This document shows positions 51,701 to 63,700 of a DNA stretch of 64,000 nt, in pieces; position 1 is the first letter of the stretch, and each line of letters opens with the position of its first letter. Below the pieces are notes generated by a model. It was given only the letters and a program-made list of their open reading frames with translations. It was not told the origin of the DNA and did no database searches. Location: positions 121,046,723 to 121,110,722 of the forward strand of contig CP136063.1 in the NCBI GenBank assembly GCA_032622095.1, read 5' to 3'. The DNA comes from Siphonodentalium dalli (lineage: Eukaryota > Mollusca > Scaphopoda > Gadilida > Siphonodentaliidae). A program made the translations under genes and the position numbers.

Positions 51701-54700
51701 ATTAGCTAAATAGATGTTGCAAATCACCAACATGTTAGGAACAATATCCAAGAGTTTCAAATCTCTACGTTTAAAACTGTAGGAGGAGTTGATTACACCA
51801 TGAAGGTACCCAATCTCGGACGGACGCACGGACGGATGGACGGACGAGGGTCATTTCTATAGTCCTCCGACGGAAACGTCGGGGGACAAAAAACAAGACA
51901 GTCAATGACTATGGGTCTCTCACCAGACTGTAAAGACCAAGAAGACTGGAACGACTACAGTAGTCAGTACTGATCAAATCACTTTAAAACAAGTAGTTCT
52001 CAACAGGGACACAGGTGGAGGGTTTTGTTGGATAGTGGGAGTGGATATGGGGGTGTCCACCGTGAAATTTCTAACTGCTCATCCTTCCCCATCCCCCAAT
52101 AGATCATTGCCCATTACCTCCCAACTAGACCAAGCTAAATTACAACTGGCACTTCAAGATCTCCAACTGTTGGAAATTTATCAAAGATTACTGATAATAC
52201 TGTATATATATCTGTATATATCAAAATTATTACATGTAATATAGGAATCTATAAACAAGTACCAAACATGAATTCATGGCCCATGTGCTGTCGGTACAGG
52301 AATTTTAAATCTCCTATCTCTGCCCCTTTTTGTACCAATCCCAATCTATGAGATTCATTGATCTAGTAATCTCAAATGGTATATCATAGAAGTTGAAGTG
52401 AGTTCATTTTCATTAAAATAAGTTACAAAATTAAGGGAAGGGTTATAAACATGGCACCTCTGATAATTGTTCCTTGAAATTTTCAGCATAACTAGAGGTG
52501 TGACTGCCCCAATGGGACTAAGGATACACCCCCCCCCCCCCCCCCCCGTGTTTTTAAAATACTAAGATGTTTTACATGTCAGTAAACATGTAGTTAAAAT
52601 AATAAAATAACAGTTCCCATTGCAGGTGCACAATCCTAACCCTAATCTTAAACCTATTGACCGAAAAATGTAGGAATAAGAGTTCGGACAAAATTATGCA
52701 TGTTGCGAAAATGTCCTTAAGTGGAAAAAGGGGAATAACTCAACAAAAAAAAGTCGGACAGACGTCATAATCGCAGGTGCACAGGTTCCCATGGTGGTTG
52801 ATGTCTGTGCCAAGTTTCATAGAAATTGATCAAAAAACGACTGAGAAAAACTCCAGAAAATTTGTGTCCATGGACGGACGAACAGACAAGCTGATTCCAG
52901 TATACCCCCCCCCTAACTTCGTTGCGGGGGGTATAATAAATAAGACAGATCATTATCACAGATAATCTGAACCCCAGTCACCCAAGGACCCTTCATACTA
53001 AATAAGAACCATTTCGGCCCGATGCAACTTGAGAAGAAATTGTTTTAAGAATTACTATGGAGGGAAAGAGTTATGGCTCTAGCATCGCAACTATTTGACC
53101 CAGTGACCTCATTTGAACAAATCTGAATACCAGTCACCAAGGGAACATCCACACCAATTATGAACCCATTCGGTCCAATGGATCTGGAGAAGAAGATGTT
53201 CAAAGAATTGTTGACGGCTGGACAGACGATGGACAAGGAGTGATGACAAAAGCTCCACCAGAGACTTCGTCTCAGGTGAGCTGAAAACAACAACCTATTT
53301 CGTTTTGAAAATTGGAAATCGTTAATGATTTTTATTAATTCTGCAGAAAACCAATTTTAATTTTGACATGCTCCCATACACTGAATGTCTTGTGATGTTT
53401 ATGAAATTTCCAATTTCCAAATTACCAGGTATTTTTCTCAAATGAGGACCACGGGTATTCTGATTACGTTTACCGGGTGATGGTCACTTCACGAGGTCAT
53501 ATGACTTTGTTTTCTTTTGAAATTATGTCAACGTTGTGATAAAAATATTTTTCACATAAACTCATTCAGTGCCAGGTTACCTGGGGAAAACCCATAGCTG
53601 TGTGCCAGTTTTCCTGGGGAATAAAAACATAATTTACACTAACTGGATATTTACTTTGATTATTCAATATTGGAAAGAATCGAATTGACAGCAGGCATTG
53701 AAATTATAGGCCCTAATCATGAAGTTCTTTTAAAGTCCTATTCTAGTACTACGGTTCCAAAATTTCATGTTGCCATGGCAACAAGTACTTCAAATTAACA
53801 CTGATTGCGTGAAATTAGTAATCTGTTGTTTTATGTGGCCATCTAACTAATTTATTCTGTGCAGTTTTAGGAATTAATATTTCTGGTAGAATAACATAGC
53901 ATTATGTTATGGAAAAGATTGAAGTGGGGGGGGGTATCAGTGAGACCTAAAAAAAATTCTAAATGGGATGACGTTTACAATAACCGATTTCCTAGACAAA
54001 GCAGATGACAAATCTGAAAACAATTTGAAAATCAATTGTTTCCGTTATATAGGCTACAACAATCGTACTATCGCTGTGCGGCGTATTCTAGTTTCCATGT
54101 AGCTACATATACGGCGTCAATAACACATTTTGGGCCATCGGAGTAAGCGGATGACAATTCTATCGAATTCAGCGTATCGAAAAACCCTCAAAACCAAATA
54201 TCAGTTTGATATCTTAAAACATGTAAGAGCAATCTGTTGACAATGTTTTCTATAGTAATTTATCATTGCATTTGGCGAAGCCCTTAAGGTACATAGTTTG
54301 ATTAACGTAATGTGCGCGTTGTTCAAATCAGCATTCCTCGATCAATTTGCGTTAAACCAAGACTTAGTGTTCGATGGATCTGGGCATTAGAGCTGAAACA
54401 GTTGACCCATTCTTCTAACCGGTTAACCATTGGGGTTAGCCGGATTTCAACCGGTTAACCGCTAATTTCTAGCGGACTTCTCTCAGACTAATTATGTCGA
54501 CATTTGCCATGCACAAGGGACAAACCTAGGTGAGAAATAGAAGCTGAAAATAAAGACCTTATGAAATAAAGACCTTATGAAATAAAGACCTTATGAAATA
54601 AAGACCTTATGAAATAAAGACCTTATGAAATAAAGACCTTATGAAATAAAGACCTTATGAAATAAAGACCTTATGAAATAAAGACCTTATGAAATAAAGA

Positions 54701-57700
54701 CCTTATGAAATAAAGACCTTATGAAATAAAGACCTTATGAAATAAAGACCTTATGAAATAAAGACCTTATGAAATAAAGACCTTATTCACGGCATTTAAC
54801 GATATTCAAAAACACGCATTCACTGTTCTTTTGCTGGCTCTCGTGATGGGGGATGACCAAGTGAAATTTGTGAATGGCAGGGGGATCGGTTATTTGCAAT
54901 TGCCAGTGATCAGCATATATGTTTGGGCATTTGTAAAACGATTAACAATAGTATGGGTATTGGTAAAACAAGTAACACAACTTCGACAAAAAAAAGTCAC
55001 TGCCATTCACTGGCATTAGCGCGTGAAGCACTAGTGCGACTGTCCCAGCGAGCTGCCGAATCGAGAATGAGATAGAGCAAGTAAACTTTTCAATGTGTTT
55101 CATGTCCCACCATGGAATATGCTCCTCCAATTAGAACTGTACCAATATACAAATCTAGAAGGATCCAGCTGAGCTATTTCAAGAATATACACAGCAACCC
55201 ATCAGAAAAGAATCTTTTGGGAGAATGTGACAGTACAAAATAATCATAATTGTTCAACTGGGAATTTGTATAAATTGATAAATGGTGTTAACACCCGATC
55301 TGTTAAGTATGAGTGGAAACTAAAGATATTTTGTTTAGTTAAACGCAGGCAGTATATGTTAATGCATAACAATAGTTTGCATTGATGGTAATGAAGTGAA
55401 ATAACTACTCACCTAGTGCAGACTTCAACTCGGTAGTAAATTTTGAATCAAAAACCCTTCTTTCTTCCCAAATGTTCACAATCCTTTCAACCTTTGGCTT
55501 TATATCACTATCCCTGAAAACGTAAGTGCCAATGAGTTATTGAATGTTCAGATGACCACGATTCAATCATAAGTGGAGTAATCAGGCCCGACAAAATCGT
55601 TGACAGTTTGTTCACATGATTCTGATGTTGTTGCAGATGAGGATATCCTGGGTTGATCTTAAGCCATGGTTAACCGCGTGTTTGACTACCCTACAATCTT
55701 TCCATCTACGATTTTTACGTACACATGACTGCGATTCCATCGCAAGTGGAGGATATGCCACGATTTCGTATCTAAAATCAAACAGTGCTTGATAATATTT
55801 CTTTACTCGCAATTTTGTTGTGAGGATGTGCAGTCCAGCTACTCATTAATACATGTACCTGCGACAGAAATCTTTCTACTTACAATTGAAATGTGGTCAT
55901 CTGAACGTTCACATAGGCTGCTGCTTATTCAACTAAAATTTTCCTTAACCCTTTGAACCCTGAACGATCGACACCCTGACCCTGGGCTCCCAGTGGTATT
56001 TTGACTTATTGTAGACAGAGTTTAGGCATATGGTGTTGTTTATGTTCAAGTGGTGTCACATGTCTGTTCCCCATGGACCACTAATTATTTTAATATTTGG
56101 TTACATTGCCATTTCAGGGACATATCCAGGCCGTTTTTCATACCGTTTTACCGGTTTGGGCGCCCAAACTCCAGGCGCCCAAAAAAAACAAAAAACGTTT
56201 TTTTCAATTTTAATTTTGTTTTTCAAGTCAGGTCCCAATTAATATCATAACAAGATATATTGATATAAGACATGTAAGTTTACAAAAAGATTTCACTTAA
56301 GTTTAACAGTTGGAATAATACTGTAAAGTATGTTTTGGCTTTATCTAGCTTTCATCTGTGAAAACTTCAAATAGTTTGAGTTAACCCTTCAGACTTCAGT
56401 ATTTCAAACACATTCAAGTGAAATTACACAATACAGTACAGGAACAGTGACAATTTGATCAAGTATTTATAAACCTGGCTATCATGTGGGATCTCATAAT
56501 ACCAAATGAATAATTAACATAGAGATTAGTACTACTAGTAATTACTACATGTAACATTTCTGTACTACTAGTATATTACGAATGTGTCTCTCACTTGAAG
56601 TTTAGAAAATAGCCTACTATATGAATTACAGTGATAATGGTCTCATTTCAAGCAGTATAAGCATAATCCATTGAACAAAAAGATATCTGACAATAACTTT
56701 TAAGCATTTCCAAGCCATACATGTACATATATAAAAAAAATCCAAAGTTATGCTTCAGAAACTTGATCAAAGTGAACTCTCAGCAAAATTCAAAATACTG
56801 ACTCCAAGAGCTCTAGGTTAGCTCTCAATGCATTGGATTTTAAAAAGGCCCGCCCCCCCCCCCCCCCCCCCCCCCCCCACCACCATCACAGATACTGCCT
56901 CCCGAACCTCCCTCGCTCATGTCTTTGGGATACCGGTATGCCTTCGGCATATCATTGCCCATAGACAAGTGTCCCCAAATAATCCCTGGATACTTCACTG
57001 CATATAGTCACTCCCTGGTAGGCCTAACGGTTGCTAGGCAACTACCCGATATTGAAAATAAAATACAATTATAGCTTTTATCGTCGTAATTCAGCCCAAG
57101 GAAATGGCATTTTTGATGCAGCCAATACCCTATTGTGAATTTTGAGATAAATATAGACCGGAGAGTGAACAGAACTTCTATTTGAGGATAGCAACGGTTG
57201 CTGAGCAAAGACCCAACATGATCGAATAACACAATTGCCATGTGCATTTAATTGTATTATGCCCCAATTTAGACATTCCTAGGCATGCACATGGTGATGG
57301 TTATGCATGCTCAAATGGTGTCACAGGTCTGAAACTTGTATGTGGACCACTGAATATATTTTAGATCGGGATACTTTGCCACTCGATCACTTCCTGGTGA
57401 CAGCTTCTATGCAACTACCCGGAGTTGAAAGTAAAATGCAGTTATAGCTTACAGGGTGATTCTCAGCGTCACGTATGTTACACGGAACCCATTTTGAAGA
57501 ATAAAAGAAGTTACTGTTTGAAAACTGAACACTGATATCAACAAATGTCTAAGTGTCCAGATAGTCAACAGTATATATAATCATAACAAAATAGCAGATC
57601 GGTGGATTGGTGGTGTTTTAAAATTTTATGCCAAAACTGAAGTCTGTCACGTACGTTACATGCAAAAACACACTTTTTCGCAAACTATTGGTGTCATTCA

Positions 57701-60700
57701 TTGTTTCTGTGATTTCTGACAACTATATGTCATTTCCAATCAACTACTAGTCACTCAGGCTCACTTTCTTTTGTTTTCAAGAATTAATTTATCTGCAGAG
57801 CCTCAAATTGTTTTGCAGTAACTCTCAATCTGTTGTCACGTACGTTACATTGAATTGTCACATACGTTCAACCTCATACAACAATGTTATTGATTCCACC
57901 ACAATGTGAGCCTTTAAACGTATACATATTAAATAATGGACAACTAATGTCAGAATAGCGCTCTTTGATTTTCACTGCCTATTATTTAGGCCACTGTTCT
58001 AATAAATAGCACTGGAAATAACAAAGTAATAGAATTGAAGGGTTAATTAGACATGTATGATCTATATGAAATTGCTAAACTTTCTGCTGAAATATTGCTA
58101 CATTGTGTATGTGTTATGCTGTAGTACAGCTGCACTGTATGAAATTTAAATTGGGAGAAATGCTAACCATCTATTAGGCAGTTTCTGGAACTCTGGGTAA
58201 CTGAACAATAAGAAGTAACTGGCCTCTGCATTTCAATAAATTATAAAACATGTTTGTTTCGCCATGTCTGGAACAATTGATTTCAAGAGATTGCACAAAT
58301 CACCTATAACCACTAAAACTAATGTATATTAGCCAATCTGCTGGTAAACAATGGAGATGTAGATGTCAAATCATGTAGATTAAGTGCTTCTGTTAGTAGA
58401 AGCATCATAGTATAAAACAGAATGGGCAATTGATGTTTAGTTGCAATAAATTAAAATGTAACGTACGTGACGTCACGTGCGTTACATAACTTATAGAGTA
58501 TTTAAGTGTTTTTACCTACCACAAGCACACTTCTGATTAACCGTCATCATTTTCCAATCCATTTACTTCATACAATAATGCAACTGTTATATTCCTTTAC
58601 ATAGTTTTCGTGTAATAAGAATACTAAACAGTTCATTTTTGTCACGTACGTTACAGTTAAACTCATAAGGTGTATTGTGTCATATCAAGAAATTGATCCA
58701 CTGTTCTTTGAAGTAGTATGTTTGATTATAGTTTTGACTACTCAAACAATATAAAATGAGATAAAACTATGGCCTGGTGTATATTAGCAACTATTTTTTC
58801 ATAATACTAATTTGGAATTAGATTTTCACAAGTATTTGAGACTTTTTGTCCCCTGTGTCCCACATGCATAACAAGAAATATTCTGGCAAACTGGAATAAA
58901 ATTTAAATTTTTCAAACAAATCAGAGTCTTCACAAACAAATAAAAAAAAAATCACAATCTTAGGACAAATTCAAATTTTTACCCTTCTGGTTGACATTTT
59001 TTGAGAATCACCCTATAGCGTCGTAATTCTGCTCTAGGAAACAGCTTTTTCGATGCAGTCAATACCCTATTGTGAAATTTGAGATAGATCTGGTCTGAAA
59101 AGTGAACACAACTTTTATTTAACGGTAGCAATGGTTGCTAAGCATATGCCCCAATTGATCAAATGACACCACTTCCTTCTGTGCATTCAATTGTATTATG
59201 TCCCATTTTAGACATCTCCTAGACCCATGGTGATGGTCATGTTCAAATGGCGCAACAGTTCTAAAACTTTACAGAATTGCTCAATAATGCACGATTTGAC
59301 ACGTGTTTGTAATGCGCACGCGCACATACATGTATATCGACTAGATATATAGTATACCGGTATACTAATTCGCATTATACAGTTGCACTTTTTCGACAAT
59401 GCACCAGAGTAGTCCTGTGGAAAGGGGTATCATGGTCACAATACCTGAAGATGTCTTGTTATCACACATTTATTCCAATTAGGGTGGCACAACATGTGAT
59501 GGAAGATATAACCAATTTTAAATGCCATGCATAAATACCATTGGAAGCGAACCAGCAATGTATTTCTATAATAATTCGAAAATATACTATGTACGGACAG
59601 TACGGTACATGTATACCATATAGTAGTATGGCATATGTGCTTTTAGATAATCTCTTTACGATGATACTGCCGCCAGTGCGTTTTATAGTCTTGGCGTTGA
59701 TCGGACTACATTGTATAACCTAGAGTGCACTGTAGACGACTCATGTTTATCATTCATTTGTTCTTTACATATATGTAGATGGAATTGTCTAAATTTTGAC
59801 TCCACTTTTAGAATTGCTATATTTATTTTTGATAGAATTTTTCAGTGTTGAAACTTCCGGCGCCCAAAACTTGGCGCCGGGCGAGATATTTTCCGACACC
59901 CCGATACAAAATGTCGCAGAAATTGTTTGCTCTGCATGGCGAAAAATAGCCCGCGGGCCTTCATCTCGGGATGTTGGATTCGCCCCTTCTATGGCTATAC
60001 ATATCGCGTGGAATACCAAATTGAAGTCATTTCAACCCACAGTTAAAAAAAACTATACGTTTGAGTAATGTAAAACATGTAAACTGCTGTATTTGCATGC
60101 ACATTAGCAATATTCAGTGCGGAATCTTCGGGCGCCCGAGACAAATGGCGCCAGGACACCTCGCAAAAATTCCTTGCTCTGAAAATTGGGGGGGGGGCCC
60201 CCCTTGGATCCACCCTTGACATACATGTAGGTTTATGACAACACTGAATTATACCGGCCGCAAAAGCGACCAGTCGGGTTCAAAGGGTTAATAGTTGACT
60301 ATTTTCAAACCCTTATACATTCCATACTCCAGAAGTGTTAGAGAATATACAATTGTAGACCAACACGAAAATACTAAGTGTAAACACAAAGATGTCATAG
60401 ATAAAACAATCAATTTAAAGAGATTTATGTTTAAAAGAACAAAACAGGTAGACCACATGTACATGTATATGCAGAACTTCTCGTTCCAACTTCTAAAACT
60501 AACAATATTTAAATCACACCAGCTAAAACAAACCTGAAAACAACTGTTGAACCGTAAATGCTCAATAACATACCTTATACCTGCCAAAGCTTCCTTCAAA
60601 ACTGTTTTAAAGCCATCAATGTATACCATTGTTTTCTTCCGCTTGCTGTTTTGGCAGACATCATTGCACAGATAAAGCATGGCTAGTTTGTGTGAAACTG

Positions 60701-63700
60701 CAGCTGAAATACACATGTTATTTTGATATTTTAATATAAAATGCTGCAATACGGCAGTACGAAAATACATGTAGTTTAAATCGTAGCAATACAGTTTGGG
60801 ATTCAGTCTGGAAATGCAGTTTTAGCCAAGTGGTTGAATGTAGGACTGCAACAATTCAACGTGATATTATTGCATCATTATAGTTTCTAAGCATTGCATT
60901 TTAATATCAGTGACAGTGTCAACATACGCAACAACTACTGTATCTAACAACTATCAAGCAGTCTCAGGCATAACTATACAAAATAGCTTTGGGGTGATTA
61001 ACAAGGTATTTATATAATTAACACTTTTTTAAAATGGTTGTAAATTTGCTAAAAACTTGCAGATTTTTGGGATAGGTTTAATCATGTTACCGGTATTTGT
61101 TATTTTCAGCCACTAGGCCACAAAACAATGACAACATGAAAACAACTGACCCCTGAAAGGAATTGTTCAGTACAAATACCATTAAGCCCCACATTGATTG
61201 AAATCACAAACAAGACAGTCAATGACTGACTGTGGAGACACTCACCTGACTGTAAAGACTGAGAAGACTGGGACTCTGAAGTTACTCATGTAATTGATAA
61301 ATGAAATAAGAATAAAGTTTGCTTCCCCACATACCTGTAAAAGTGGTCGCATCTGAATACCATTAAGCTGTGTACATCCACGACGTCGCAAACATGATCA
61401 TTATGTTTTTCTCACCAATAAGGGGAAGCAACCATGACCTCCCTACATACCTTTGAAAGTGGACAAATCTAGTTCTGATTAAGCAGGGTATACATGACGT
61501 TTGCACACACGATTGTCAGGATTGTCTCATTATTAGGGGGACACACCAACTGCTGCCGATGGGAATAATACAACAGTATCACAGTTGTTGGCCATTATAT
61601 ATAAGTAGTAGCCCTAGAGTAAGAATAATATAGAAAGTTAGGAAACAACATGTAAATTTTTTTTTTTTAAACCCACCCACCTCCCATGTTGCACTCGAAA
61701 TCTCATCAAAACAACTACGCGTCGGACATGCATAACTACGTATGCAAAACTATCGAATATCGATAATCACACTTACCGTACATTTCTTGAGAGGTATATC
61801 CAGAAAAACAACTTTTATCAGGTGAAAATAATCAAAATCACGATAAAATTTGTCTCGACACAACATCATTAGCACGGGATTGTTAGGATCGATAACTCTT
61901 CCGAAAAGTCGGTTGAACTCGGTTCGGTCAAAAAGGCGAAATACATTAAGCGGGCCAACCTTTGACTTGTCCCCGGAGTATAAACCTTGCCATCGCTCTA
62001 TCGTTGACGTCGTCGTTGTATGGGTGGGGGTGGGGGCACGTCACAAGGCGATGGTGTCGCGAAATATGCATTGTGATATGTTTTGATGATCAACTCTTTT
62101 CAAAAGTAAATGTAATCGAATATCTACTTGACTAAATATGGGTGAGTGTGTGGGCAAACCATGCATTTAATAGCTGGATGTAGAGTGAGCGCTCAAATCT
62201 TCGCCGGCTTTCCAGCACACACGAGAACAGTCGAGAAACATGTGCTGAACTTGTTCAATGCAACCTGACGCTTTTCGTGCGTGAACTGTTGTCTGTCGAC
62301 AACCGTATACGTCTCCAGTACAACTGAAATATTTTAGCAAATGCATTGACCATGGTCTTAAATCGAGAGCAATTGAGAAGTCTGACGGTTGCCAAAGATG
62401 GACACAACCTCATAATCACTGGCCAATGTGGTACAGGGAAAACTCACCTTTTAAGGTAAGTTATTGATACATTTCGGTCATTAAGGGGGATCTCAAGTGA
62501 AAGATTGTGAATGGGGATTTCCATGCAAATCTGCGGAGTAAAAGTTAGAGTTACAATAGTTGATGAGTGGGACTTGATGTGCTTTTGGAAACAACGGGTA
62601 TGCCTATTTATTTATCTGTCGGGTCCGCTTGGTAAAACGAAGAATTATACGGGTGATACGGGTGTTCAAAGAAATTATTGGGTCGACGACGATGATGCAA
62701 ATCTGTGTGGTTGTCGACAGTTCACGCACGAAAAGCGTCAGGTTGCATTGAACAAGTTCAGCACATGTTTCTCGACTGTTCTCGTGTGTGCTGGAAAGCC
62801 GGCGAAGATTTGAGCGCTCACTCTACATCCAGCTATTAAATGCATGGTTTGCCCACACACTCACCCATATTTAGTCAAGTAGATATTCGATTACATTTAC
62901 TTTTGAAAAGAGTTGATCATCAAAACATATCACAATGCATATTTCGCAACACCATCGCCTTGTGACGTGCCCCCACCCCCACCCATACAACGATGACGTC
63001 AACGATAGAGCGATGGCAAGGTTTATACTCCGGGGACAAGTCAAAGGTTGGCCCGCTTAATGTATTTCGCCTTTTTGACCGAACCGAGTTCAACCGACTT
63101 TTCGGAAGAGTTATCGATCCTAACAATCCCGTGCTAATGATGTTATCGTGATTTTATCGTGATTTTGATTATTTTCACCTGATAAAAGTTGTTTTTTTGG
63201 ATATACCTCTCAAGAAATGTACGGTAAGTGTGATTATCGATATTCGATAGTTTTGCATACGTAGTTATGCATGTCCGACGCGTAGTTGTTTTGATGAGAT
63301 TTCGAGTGCAACATGGGAGGTGGGTGGGTTTAAAAAAAAAAAAATTTACATGTTGTTTCCTAACTTTCTATATTATTCTTACTCTAGGGCTACTACTTAT
63401 ATATAATGGCCAACAACTGTGAACAGTATTAATGGGACGACACCCCCGTTAAATGTGGTCAATTACCTAAGTATAGTGGTATGGCCCATATCACATACTT
63501 CACTGTAGTCTGTACCTATAGCTAGATAATGTGTTATTACATTTTAATATTAAATTAACATTATTATATTTAATATTAGGCCTTCTGTAGTACTGATAAA
63601 ACTAAGTTACATACACTTATTGAAAACTTTAAACCAAATTTCCACTATCTTGCTTCCCTGTGCTCTGTGGTGAATAATCCACAAAGACAATGATTGAATA

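Noticed and set aside
60288-60770. A 160-residue single-exon protein on the minus strand
   Set aside because: Only 60574-60703 is coding (RPRD2 exon 2). The rest is intron read through the donor.
62511-62813. 100-codon frame continuing the P-loop exon
   Set aside because: It shows no helicase motif and runs into the right arm of the inverted repeat. No acceptor with the needed phase was found.
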